From assembly GCA_012064415.1 (NCBI GenBank), contig SSNU01000132.1, positions 109,956-173,955 of the forward strand: a stretch of 64,000 bases of DNA, in the 5' to 3' direction. This document shows, piece after piece, positions 22,885-33,524 of the stretch (positions within the stretch are counted from its first letter, which is position 1; each line of letters starts with the position of its first letter). The position numbers and the translations under genes are program-made. Origin of the DNA: Gyrodactylus bullatarudis. Its lineage: Eukaryota > Platyhelminthes > Monogenea > Gyrodactylidea > Gyrodactylidae. The notes below the pieces were generated by a model, which was given only the letters and a program-made list of their open reading frames with translations, was not told the origin of the DNA and ran no database searches.

Positions 22885-22933
22885 ATTTTGTGTTAATTTA
22901 AATCAATAAAATCTATTTTTGTTAATCCGAGAA
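22885..22933 (+). repeat. 49-bp exact direct repeat, copy B
   Basis: It is identical to 22505-22553 and 380 bp downstream of it. It flanks the SINE on the other side. Confidence 0.85.
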
Positions 22934-23200
22934 GCATTAGACAAAGAATTCGAATTCGGCTGCAGAAGTTCGACATTATTGTGGGAAATCAAAAAATTAA
23001 TTATTAAGAATTAAAATTTTTCTTGAAAACAGTAGAGTCCTTTTCTTCCTCTACGGCCCAATTCGAATTCTTCGTCTAATTTTGATCCTGAATATCAATA
23101 TTTAACTGCTTCAAATCTTTGAAATCGATTAAAATCGAAAATTGAAAAAGTGGAAATTTTGTACATTTTCAAAATTTGTAAACGGCCTTATTATGTTCAA
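22933..23200. repeat. Relative of the 8.3-kb foldback element
   Basis: The segment starts GCATTAGACAAAGAATTCG and ends with AAAATTGAAAAAGTGGAAAT and a GTAAACGGCC phrase. These match the two arms of the element at 8254-8765 in the same order, with a different spacer of about 90 bp. Part of the left arm is missing. Confidence 0.6.
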
Positions 23201-25374
23201 ATTGAATTTTTTCAGAAATTCTTTTTATTTCCACATTTTATTATGAAATTCCTGAATTTCCGGAGAAAAATATTGTTTTGTGAAAAAAGTAAATTCTCAT
23301 CTTCATGTCAACTAGCTTCTTCTATTTATACTATTCTATTCATTTTTTGTGGATTATATATTCAAATTTTAATCTTTGATTTATGAATTAATTCAAATCC
23401 TATTGACTGATATTTTATGACTGATGAGATCCCACAGGAATATAGAAATAATTGCAATTGAAAGAATATTCAAATTTGCCAAAAATGTCTATGATATCCA
23501 AGATATCTTTTATTAATTTTATTTTGGTGACTAGAGATAAGTGCTAAAGTCTGATGTGTGTGACTTCTCCGCATCGAATAATTAAAGAGTATGACACTTA
23601 TAATCAAATAAAATTAATAAAAACCTAATCAAGTACCCAAGTACTTGATAAATAACAAAAAATTAAAAGTATTTTTCGCTTTTAAACTAAAAACTGAATT
23701 TATTGTTCTCTAAGTAGTTGTTAACTGTAAATTTTATCAGAAAGAAAAAATTCTTCGCCATTTGAAATTTAAGCTCAAAATACTGAGCTTTTTACCGTGT
23801 ACCAAACATTCATCTAGGTCCATAGCGTTTAATGTTGAGGGGCTAATACCTCTGGAGCAAACATACTGGAAATAATATCGAGCAAGGCCGAATAATTTGA
23901 AAAAGATCATTTAAATCATCTCTAATCTAATCTCTATTTTACTAACTACAATTTAAAGGTGTTGAAAAATATATCCAATTAATTAATTTATTTGATAATA
24001 AAGTTCAGGTTCGACAATATTACCGTTCTAAAGTTCAGGTTATTTCGAAAAAATTGATTCAAGAAAATTTCTGCAATCAACGAATTGAACGAGTAATTAT
24101 TAGAAAAAGACTTTAAAACAAACAATTACTCAGAGTTAGGAAAGTTTTTCTTTTTTTTTGAAAAATAGCATAAGCAAAATAGCTTCATGTAACAATTAAA
24201 TTCTAACAAAAGAAATAATAGATTAGAAGAAATATATTTAAAAATGAATTTCTAAAATGAGAAACTATGTGATTTTGAAAACGTTTTTAATTAAAAATTC
24301 TCAAATATCTGGAAGATTGCATCTTAAAATCATAATTCAGTAAGGCTTTCAGGAAAATAAATAAAACCACAAAAAATTATAAAATTCTACCGACACTTTC
24401 AAAAATTCTCGAGCTGTTGATGAAATAATTTTTGTAAAAATCATCAATTATCCTCTTCATAGCAACTGGCTTCAGATGCTCATGTCCTTATTCTCGTAAA
24501 ATTAATTGTCAATTCAAAAAGAAATTCTTAGCCTCAATCACAATCTTCTTAATTTGATTGAGACTAGGATAGGGATTTCGTTATTTCTTGTGAATTTTTT
24601 TCTCTATTGACGTTCAATCAATTGAAAAATTTTTCGTTCAAAAGAAAGTAATCCTTCTTAATGAACGAATTTAGTTGATTTTATTTTAATATCAAGTTAA
24701 TATTAAGTGACACTCTAAGGACAAAATTAAAATTAGATTTTAACCCTTTTTGTCTGATTCTGGAGTATTTTTTGAAATTTGTTTCGAGGAAATCAAGAAG
24801 TTTTCTGTAGGATAGAAAGTAGTAATTTTTTGACTCATTTTAAGTTTGAACTTTAGTTTTTTAAACTATTTATTAGGTTCTCAACATGATCCTTGAATGA
24901 TTCTCCCGAATTATTAGAAAGAGAGCAATTTGTTTGCAATGTGTTCGTCATATATTGTATTCGTCCTTGCTAATAGATGTCAAATTCTCAAATTTGCGCC
25001 CCCACTTCTCAATGAATTTTACTACGGGATAAATGATTGATTTTGGACACTCTATGATCTTTTTAAATCAGATTTTCTCGTCGAATTAATATTAAATATA
25101 TCCTAAATTCGGGAAACATTAACGATACTAGGGTAAATAGAATTTATGTAATTTAGTTTTTGAAAACGGCAACTATTGGAACTATCAAATAGAAAAGTGT
25201 TCGGGGAAAAATATCTGTCTTTTTCTAATGAATATGCTTAAAAATAGGTCAACAACAGTGAAGTTGAATTCACTGGATGATATTCTAAGAATAATAGAAA
25301 TCTGTCGAGATATCACTAGAATAAAACTTTCATAGATTTCAATGGAACAGATATATTTACAAAATAACTCAGGT
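23201..25374. other. AT-rich noncoding stretch
   Basis: No gene is supported. It lies downstream of the secreted-protein gene on the minus strand and may hold part of its 3' untranslated region. Confidence 0.4.
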
Positions 25375-28300
25375 TCAATCATCATTTATTTTTCTAAAAT
25401 ATAGTGTTTTTAACGAAGCTTTCCCGGGTATAACTTGGCCAAGGTTTTTCGGCTCTTTACAACTCTTTGATTTTCCACTTATAAACAATGCACCGACATC
25501 ATTGCAATAAACAAATTCTTTGTCTACTGCCATGTCAACATTAGTTTCATCAATATACAAGATTCCCTGGATGGCAAAAAGTGAAAAACCTGTCAGAAAA
25601 TTCGACTTTAGCAATTTATAATCCAACGGCTCGTACAAATTTTTATTGATCGAAATTAGAATTATTTTCATATTCCGGTAAAAATCTTTACTAATTTTAT
25701 CATCATAATAAGCTAGAAAAATAGCTGGAAATTTATCATCTTCAATATTGTAAAAGCTAGTATAGTTCTTGATACTTTTAAAGATAACTTCACTAGGAGG
25801 ACTCTTGGCCGAATGTACATCGACTATAATAAAATTTGTCCTGAACTTGCTCAACACTGAAGAATATTTCACACTTTGAATGTTGATTCCATGGTCAGGT
25901 TGCCGAGATACTCTAGTCACGTCGATATGTTCACTCGTAACGACAAGAAAGTCAAATTTTTCAAAATCCTGCTTATACAAAGAGTTAAACTTCCAGCCAT
26001 GATAATCAAAAATATCTGAGATTCTAATTCCGTTCAAGCAAACAATTTCAGTCAAGCGATAGATCACAATCATATTTGCAAAAGGGAAATATTTCCTTAT
26101 TAAGCCAGGTATCCGACAAATCCTCTCTTTATCAGCAGGTAGTTCTCCAAAATCCAACTGAACCAAGAAAAATTGATCTGTCTGATTTGTAATAATTGAT
26201 TTGACGTAATTCTCTTCATTAAATTTTGGCAGATATTGCTGAAGGGCACACTGAATACGTAAACCTTCCATGCATGGCACACTTTCACCAATACGTATCA
26301 TATCAAAATATTCGCATCCAATGTCTTCTCCCTCACAGACCGGTTCATCCCCTATGAGAAAACAAGAGTTTATGATTTAATTAATTTTATTTTTACTGTG
26401 AAGGTATCTTAAGAATTAAACCCATGAAAGCTCACCACAAAGGGTTCGTTTTCATTTCATCGATGTAAAAAAGCCCTTAGTCTCTTTGTCATTTAGAAAA
26501 ATTACTGCAAAACAAGAGGGGGCAAATGTTCTATAGATTAGAATTGTGAGTTTTAGATTTCTTGAAATTGATACGTTTCAGAATTTAAAAAATGTACGGT
26601 TTTTGCCAAAATCAAACTTTAAATTTGGGAATTTTCGTTTTTTCTCAGAATTTATAGGGATTTTTTCAGATCAGTGAACAGATTTGCAAAAATTTATACA
26701 TTTACCTTAATTTTGAATTTTTCATGACCCCCCATGTGTTATCAGAGTCTTTATTTGTTCTATAAGTTTTAATTTGAGCTATTTACGACCTAGAGAAGTA
26801 TTTGACTGAAATAAATTTTTGACTGAATCAACGAACATACATTATTTTTCTGTCTCAAATTAACAGTGTGGTCGTGAAATTATTTAAACGTACATAATCT
26901 CTAAATTGTACTTGGAAAAATTTCTATTTCAATTCTTGATGTACAAAGTTTTATGTGTAGAACAGCGAATGAAATTAAAGTTCGCTTATTAACCAATCAG
27001 ATTACTTGGATACCTCTCTTACCCTGAAAAAGAAGTGGTATAAACTATGATAAATACTTTAGAAAGCACTATTATTACAAAAGAGATTCAAAAATCTTTG
27101 GCGATAAAAATATTTGAAACTCTAAATAAATGTAATGTCGGCACCATTAGTTTTGTGAAAATTCTTTCCACTTTTGAACTAAAATGAAAAATAAATTCTT
27201 TGATAATCCACTCAAAACTTAGGATCTCCGGCTAACAGAGGACAGAATTTACTCTAGTATAATTAATTTTTTAGATTTAATCTTTCTTTAGATCTTTATT
27301 GGCATAATCAAGGCAATGCATGAAAGATAGATGTACTGTAATTTAATTTTTATATCCATTTCAAATCAGTAACGTCCTTTGATGATTTATTTTTTCCAAA
27401 GCATGATATACTATCCGATGGAAACACTATTAGGATAATGATTTGAAAGGACTCTTATCGGCTACCACCTGTTAATTTCTAATCAAAGATTAATCAATTG
27501 GTAACATAGCAATAAACGTTAGGCATCTTGATTCTCATTTCTGACTCATCAAAGAACTAGGAGATTTTATCAATCTTCAAATAAACTTAAATTCTGTACT
27601 GTTTGTTGATAGATGAATTTATAACGTTTTTTGATCATAAAATATATATTAATATATATCGATCAAAATTGAATCTCAGAGATATTTTAATGTATTTTGG
27701 CTAGTTCAAAGGTTAAAAAGGTCAACTTTAAGTTTTAAGAACGGGTTGGTAACATGAAGGCATAAGTGAGTAATTAATAAATAGTAATTATTTATTTGTT
27801 TCTTTATTTATCATTTAAATAAGGAATGACATTTCAGAAGGACACTTTGCTAGAATTTTCACAAAATACTTTACTTTTCTTTTCTTTCAAGATTCTGTTC
27901 TTGAAAAAATTAAAACCGGAATAAATTCTAGAAATTTTATCAGCCTATTTAATAGACAGTATCATAGTATCTATTTCAATTGGAGGAAATATTTAAAAAA
28001 TCTCTAGAGGGAAAATAAATCAGAGTTAGCGGTCTGGAACAGTCTCAATATCACGAAATTTTAGTTATCATTTCCGATCACAGCACATAAATGCAAAGTA
28101 AGAACGAACAGGAAATTCCCAAATATCATTCCATCAAATCAATTTGATGTACCTTAAAAGTCACTGGGAAAATTTTTTTTTTCCTAACCAAAATACTAAA
28201 ACAAACCCACCCCCTATGTGTATTGAGAAAATTCATCGCTCTCTTTCATTCATTCGTCCTTCACAAATTATAAGTGTTGATTGACGAAAATTGATTTTAG

Positions 28301-29332
28301 TGATCATCATTTCAATATGTGGAATTATGCTTACTTGTGAATAAGTTGAGTCTAAAATTCAAAGCATAAGAAGCTTAGGACTCTTGAAAAACAAATTTTC
28401 AATTGACGAAGTAGAAAGAAAGGGGGAGGGTCAGATTTAACTTGAGGATTTCTGTGATTATTTATTCCGATTTCAAATTTATTCCTTATTCGTGATACAG
28501 TAAATTCAAAAAGTTCGATTTACCTCCAAATTGAGGAGATGTTTTAAAACCAAGCGTACAAATTGTACAGTACAATATACATTTCTCAAAGCATCATCAC
28601 GGGCAAAAATTTTAAAAAATGATAGAAATAGTAAAAGCTCAAGAATAGACAGTAAGATGTAAACTGAAAAAAAACACCAAAACTCTCCAGTAAATAGATA
28701 GAGAGAAAAGTGTAAAATTTTCAAATGGGCCAAGATTATGGGAAAATTTTTTCTGGACACATAAATTAGTTTCATACAGGTTTTCTTTCGCTCATACATC
28801 TATGCTCATGATCACCTCAATAAAGATACCGCGGTGACCAGACATCTTAAACAGGAAAACCATGCTGCTTCAATTTCTAATTTCTCTTTTTTATACAGAA
28901 ATCCAGGAGATGACAGCTTAGATATGTGGGTGAAGGGGAAATCTTCATCAACAAGTATAAACCTAGTTTGTGTGTTCAGAAAAATTACTCCACTTTTTTA
29001 AAACCTTCCAATTCACATCGTTCAATTAACTGTATTTTAAAAGAAAGGGGCAGAGAGGGAAGGGTGATTTTTGACATAAAGTGATTGGTACTGTATTCCT
29101 GTTTCCATTTATGACTTTTATCATTTTAAAAGAGAGACCACTGATGATCCTTTGAGAAATGTACATTTGGTCATAAATATATTTTCTTACATATTTCTAA
29201 ATCATATAATAATCAAAATAATTTGATACTGAAGAATAGAATAAACTCACCAAGCCATGTTTTGATTGTAGCCGATTTAATCTGATTCAAATAGCTCAGC
29301 AATAATAGAAAAACCCACCAAGCAATTTTCAT
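25375..29332 (-). CDS. Secreted protein of unknown family, two exons, 352 aa
   Basis: Exon 1 (29332-29251) encodes 27 codons that form a clear signal peptide: MKIAWW, a run of Val, Phe and Leu, then a polar stretch ending SA. It ends at a G|GTGAGT donor. Exon 2 (26351-25375) follows a CATAG acceptor in matching phase and runs to TGA. The first 35 residues after the signal contain four cysteines (PVCEGEDIGC, VPCMEGLRIQC), which suggests a small disulfide-bonded domain. The rest is rich in Ile, Tyr and Phe, has no transmembrane segment, and carries possible N-glycosylation sites (NQT, NYT). I do not recognise a family. The 2.9-kb intron holds a Penelope-like remnant with a hammerhead motif. Gene status rests on the matching signal-peptide exon, phase and length. 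Confidence 0.75.
26437..26535 (+). repeat. Partial copy of a dispersed inverted-repeat family
   Basis: It shares GCCCTTAGTCTCTTTGTCAT and AAGAGGGGGC with 35920-35998, and the reverse complement lies at 4008-4105. It sits in the intron of the secreted-protein gene. Confidence 0.6.
28565..29205 (+). mobile_element. Penelope-like element remnant, copy 2
   Basis: Bases 28801-28999 translate to a decayed version of the GIY-YIG tail (HDHLNKDTAVTRHLKQE, NPGDDSLDMWVK), with a frameshift near 28945. Inverted terminal segments flank it: the left at about 28580-28610 has a damaged hammerhead on the minus strand, and the right at 29136-29172 has an intact motif on the plus strand. Most of the coding region is missing. 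It lies within the intron of the secreted-protein gene. Confidence 0.75.
29136..29172 (+). ncRNA. Minimal type I hammerhead ribozyme of a Penelope-like element
   Basis: GACCA (29136-29140) precedes CTGATGA (29141-29147). Next come an eight-base stem II TCCTTTGA (two pairs, loop CUUU) and GAAA (29156-29159). Stem III is A-U and U-A closed by a GUAC loop, ending at U29066-equivalent position 29166. The cleavage triplet is AUU with the cut after 29167. TGGTC (29168-29172) then pairs with GACCA to give five perfect base pairs of stem I. Every core base fits the consensus. Very short stems II and III are typical of Penelope-like hammerheads, which are thought to act as dimers. Confidence 0.78.
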
Positions 29333-29523
29333 TCTCGAAATTTTCTTGTTCTCTTTTGATATTTTTTTAAGAAATGAAGAAAAATACAACTAATGTTTAC
29401 TTATAAGTTCTAACTGATTATTGTAAGAACTTGAAAGATAAATATCAATTTACATGTATTCGCACAAAGAGTCAATAACTTTTAGTTATTTTTAACGATT
29501 TCTCATTCCAATATTCACTTTAA

Positions 29524-29962
29524 CCCTTAAAGTCCCACTGTGCCTTTGAGGTCACATATCACTTAAGCAACTCATTGTTATACATCTAAGCCTACGAAAA
29601 TACTTCATTTACAGCCTATTCGAAATATAGTGCTATACTAACTCAAAGAATGTTGTTTTTTTACAAAAACTAATTTTTTAAAACGTTTTCTTTTGAAAAC
29701 CTATTTCCTAAGGTCATAGATAAAAAGTAACTTATATCGATTAATAATACCCTCAGAATTCAAATATGCAATCGCCTGAACTCTATCTGCTAAAGCTTTC
29801 ATGATAGCCAATATTTGAATCAAAAAATGACTTAATCGATAACTCCTAAACTAAAAATAATTGCATTTAAACATCTTTAGATTTATAATCGGCGTATTCA
29901 CAACCTTAGAATAGACATAAGATTCAATGCGAATCATGAAAAAAAATTCTCTGGGACTTTAA
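29524..29962. mobile_element. piggyBac-like MITE, degenerate
   Basis: A TTAA at 29520-29523 is followed by CCCTTAAAGTCCCA. The far end reads CTGGGACTTTAA, the inverted form lacking the last few bases. A related end, GGGACATTAAGGGTTAA, is present at 46675-46695. TTAA targeting and CCC/GGG ends are hallmarks of piggyBac-derived elements. No frame is present. Confidence 0.5.
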
Positions 29963-30589
29963 ATTGTTTTTGAAATAAAGAATACTTGACAAGATTATAA
30001 TTACAGTATTATTAATACAGTAATAACATGATTGGATCTATGAAAACATTATTTTTCGATTTCTGTCATTTCCGAAGTAGAATAAAATGTACTGAAGAGG
30101 CTGTATTGAAGAGGCTGAGCTTCTTTTATGTTATTTTGTAGAGAAAATCATAGAGGAATCTAACATTTATTTCAGAAATACAGTGTTACAAAAAAACTTT
30201 TGTTGTTTATATTATTTGTTTATATTCTTATATATGTTTTTATGAAGAGATTTGACAAAACATAGAAATCTAAAGTTTTTCATGATTTATAAGTACATTA
30301 GATTGATTGAAAGATTTTTTAAGAGACGTTTGATAGAAAGCATTTTCATATCATAAAATTTCGACATCTTGATGAAAAGATTGAGACTTTCGTGAAAATC
30401 ATGAATTCACAAGTTCATCGAGAATAGCTGAAGATTAATAACATTAGGTTGTATTTTTTCATCTTGTTTTCCTATATTAATCTTTTAAATTTTTTTCTAG
30501 AAACAGTTCGAATGAAATTCTTACGTGAGTACAATCATTCTTGAAATCATTCCAGAGATCAATTTTATATTTACAACTATTTAATATGA

Positions 30590-30803
30590 TGATGATTTTC
30601 ACAAAATTCTCAATTTTTTCATTGAGAAATCGAATTTGATCAAGATTTTTTGGAATATCAATCATAAAATCCTTTTTCTTGATTGGTTTTCTTATCGTCC
30701 CGATTAGGTTTAAGCTGATGAATGAAGGTCTCACGATCCAGATTCCAAAACATCTCGATCATGGATTTCTCAATGAAAAAATTGAAAATTTTGTAAAAAT
30801 CAT
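30590..30803. mobile_element. Hairpin MITE upstream of the 7TM-like gene
   Basis: Bases 30590-30653 are the approximate reverse complement of 30742-30803 (TTCACAAAATTCTCAATTTT against its complement). This explains why similar peptides appear to be encoded on both strands here. Part of one arm recurs at 19925-19970. Confidence 0.65.
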
Positions 30804-30880
30804 CTTCATATTAACTAACTTTAGATCAGTCAGATATTTTCGAAATTACAAAAGTTTACTTTTCATCTTAATCTTAATTT

Positions 30881-32281
30881 ATGTTTATTTTCAGAATCTT
30901 AGCAGAACAGTTAGATCATCATATCAAGAAGTTTTGGGCCATATCCCTATGCATTGAATTCACGACACTATTTATTCTCGTAATTATCCGAATATTCCTT
31001 CAACCAAAGATTGTTTCATTTTCAACAACACGACGTTCCTTTGTTAATGAGCAAATAAAATATTTACGTGATTGCAAAGAGCTGAAGGAACTCAAAAAGA
31101 GTAAACAAAGGGATCGATCTTTATGCTGTTGTTGTGATTGCTTTTTCGGTCAAGATGTTACTTCACAATACTTGAACAGGAAAAACTTGAATGAAAAAAC
31201 AAACAGCAATTGTAAAAAGTTTGAATACACCTTGAAGGGATGCAACTTTCTCGCTTTTATCACTTGCAATTGTGTTCGCAAGGAGAGTAAGCCAACAAAC
31301 TCGTCGTCTTCTCCGTGTCATATCGAGAAACCAAAAATGATCCCCTTTTTTTGGCTCCTACGCTCAGTTATAATTGTGGAAACGATGATACTCCTAGTTG
31401 ACATAACAAAGATTCAAGATAATCACTCAGATTCCACTCAAGTCCTACTCTGCCGTGGTTACCAGGCTCTTCATCAGTTTCTCACGTCAACTTTACACAT
31501 GCTTGAAGCTCTGCTCTTCTTTGAGCGCGTAATGGCCTTCAACTATAGGCTGAATCGGACTTCATTTCGTGATCCAACAACCTCTTCCATTAGTTGCTTG
31601 AACTTGAAAATTACAATGCTCCTCTTTGGATTGCCTGTATTGGCCTTTTTTCTAAACTACATTTTTATATTTCAATTCACTCAAGATGGATGTCTACCAC
31701 CCAATATTGAATCTGCTTACTTTATGGCGATAAAATTCTTGATGCCAGCAACTCATGTTGTTCGTGATATATTTCCCTTGATTTTCATTTTGATCATATC
31801 TATAACTTTATTATTCTTGGTCATAAAGAAGATTTTTCTAATCAGAGAAACAGGTCCCAAGGAAATATGTAAACTCTTGTACTGGCCGTCAGATTTAATT
31901 CTTGATACCTATTCATTAATTCGTGGTTTTATATTTATTTTTATACGACCATATAGTCTCATCAAAATGTTTAGTCAGAGTCTCCAATGGGTCAGTGGAA
32001 TTATGAGCCTATTCAAGATTTTCCTCACCTCCCTTTTAACTCTTATTTTAATTGTATATTTTTTGATTGCCAATTTGTCAAATCGAAGTTTGCGTCGACA
32101 AAAGGTTCTATTTGAAACTTTTGGAGGAATTTCAAATATTGAAGTTCAAATGGACTCTGAGGAAGATTTAAAAAGAAAGTCTAATGGTATTAGATCATTT
32201 CTCGGCAGGAACACTGAGGAAGCTTCCGATGGTATTGAAGAAGAGATTTATGAAAAACCTGACTGTGTCATAAAAGTTTAA
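30881..32281 (+). CDS. Multi-pass membrane protein, divergent 7TM receptor-like
   Basis: This is an uninterrupted 466-codon frame with AATAAA 22 bp after the stop. Seven hydrophobic segments can be drawn at about residues 18-40, 153-175, 192-218, 243-267, 294-319, 342-363 and 378-398. A cysteine heads the third segment (C191), another lies in the loop after the fourth (C271), the third ends with ERVMAF where rhodopsin-like receptors have DRY, and the last ends in a basic SNRSLRRQK. These fit a G-protein-coupled receptor layout. The 110-residue first intracellular loop, with a CCCCDC cluster at 82-87, is very unusual for that family. The C-terminal tail is acidic. The ATG sits just before a TTTTCAG that could be a splice acceptor, so coding may continue in an unfound upstream exon starting at 30892. 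I cannot name a subfamily; another polytopic protein remains possible. Confidence 0.7.
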   Translation: MFIFRILAEQLDHHIKKFWAISLCIEFTTLFILVIIRIFLQPKIVSFSTTRRSFVNEQIKYLRDCKELKELKKSKQRDRSLCCCCDCFFGQDVTSQYLNRKNLNEKTNSNCKKFEYTLKGCNFLAFITCNCVRKESKPTNSSSSPCHIEKPKMIPFFWLLRSVIIVETMILLVDITKIQDNHSDSTQVLLCRGYQALHQFLTSTLHMLEALLFFERVMAFNYRLNRTSFRDPTTSSISCLNLKITMLLFGLPVLAFFLNYIFIFQFTQDGCLPPNIESAYFMAIKFLMPATHVVRDIFPLIFILIISITLLFLVIKKIFLIRETGPKEICKLLYWPSDLILDTYSLIRGFIFIFIRPYSLIKMFSQSLQWVSGIMSLFKIFLTSLLTLILIVYFLIANLSNRSLRRQKVLFETFGGISNIEVQMDSEEDLKRKSNGIRSFLGRNTEEASDGIEEEIYEKPDCVIKV

Positions 32282-32734
32282 CAAAATATGTTTGAATTTG
32301 TAAATAAATTATTATCATTCAAAATTACATATTACACCTAGAAATATTAAAAGTTTATGGATTGAAAAATTACTGAATAATACCAAAAGTGAGCAATACT
32401 GACTTTTTTGATGGAATTATCAATTCTAAGTATTGTTTTTTATTGAAGCATGGAGTCGAAATTGTTTCACTTCTATGTCATAATGTTTTCAAATCACTTT
32501 CAATGAATTCACACTACTGTTAGTGCAGCACCTATACGTACAAAGGATCTCAAAGGATCAATAACTACACTTTGATTTTCATTTTTTTAAAGATCTCAAG
32601 GTACATCGTTGGGATTGAAAACTATGTATAGTTTCAGAATACGCTGATAATGAATGTGCTATTTTTTCAAAAACCAACTCTTAGAAGAAATTGTTATTTT
32701 TGACCCTGAAATTAGCCTTTTTTTATTTTGGTAG

Positions 32735-32840
32735 ACGCGTTTTTTCAGTACCCCATAGCCAGGATTCGAATCCGGTTCTTCAAGTTAGTTTCACATGAAT
32801 ATAGTAATAACCGTTGATCACGGTAGGTTAAATTTCTAAA
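32735..32840. mobile_element. Rearranged SINE fragment
   Basis: Bases 32739-32785 are the reverse complement of the SINE head, with a B box GGATTCGAATCC but the ribozyme stem II deleted. They are followed at once by the SINE tail in plus orientation (AAGTTAGTTTCAC, ATATAGTAATAACC). Head and tail are joined in opposite orientations. Confidence 0.6.
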
Positions 32841-32929
32841 AACTCTGTAATTTCTACACTTTGATTATTCAAAACAACCAGTGTGTAGGTGGTGTCAATA
32901 CTATGGAATTGTTGAGTTATAGGAGACGA

Positions 32930-33160
32930 GCGGTAGTTCTTTCCTAGTGGTTCGAAGCGTTGCGTTCGAATCCTGACAAGTCCTTATAATATAGGATGAA
33001 ACGCGTGAGTTTAATATTATTTGATTCTCTTATGGAATTGACACTTGCTTATCCGAATTCTAACTTTTCTAGGTGTGAGAATAAAATCTGATGAATCAAG
33101 TTAGCGTTAATATGGATATAGTAACAATTAGTGACCACACTTTCAGAAAGTGGTCAGTAA
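32930..33160 (+). mobile_element. SINE, nearly full length, degenerate ribozyme
   Basis: A tRNA-like head (GAGCGGTAGTTC as a possible A box, GCGTTCGAATCC as B box) is followed by CTGACAAGTCC, then GGATGAAACGCG. The body follows (TTATTTGATTCTCTTATGG, CTAGGTGTGAGAATAAAAT) and the tail phrase GTGACCACACTT. CTGACAA replaces the required CTGANGA, so the hammerhead should be inactive. This copy best shows the tRNA origin. Confidence 0.68.
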
Positions 33161-33524
33161 ATTATTTTCAGTTTCTTTGAAACAGAATTATGGCTTGAGA
33201 GAGTTATCGGTCCTATATATGACACACTGGGGCTTGAAGGGTTTTGAAGGTAATTTGAGGAATTAGGGATAAATCGAATTAAAAGCAAAAATTTCACAAT
33301 AGAATAAACATTTTACTGTATTGACTGTAATATCTACTAATTGAAATTTGATAGTTAACATCTTCAGTTGGAATTGATCATATTTTCTTTCTGCCTTAGT
33401 AAAATTGGATTAAAATTACAACCATATTAGATTTCATTGATAGGAAATGACAAGTTTGAGATTTGTTGTTCCATCTTCAGTGTTTTATTCCCTACAGAAA
33501 TATATAGTATGGTCAACTTTCTTT

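Noticed and set aside
23410..23445. CTGATGA with nearby GAAT as a hammerhead
   Set aside because: No GAAA box at the right distance and no pairing for stem I.
28506..28799. 97-codon minus-strand frame beside the Penelope-like remnant
   Set aside because: It runs across the element's terminal repeat and is composed of hydrophobic AT-rich codons.
30477..30957. Similar peptides encoded on both strands
   Set aside because: Explained by a hairpin MITE whose arms give matching translations.
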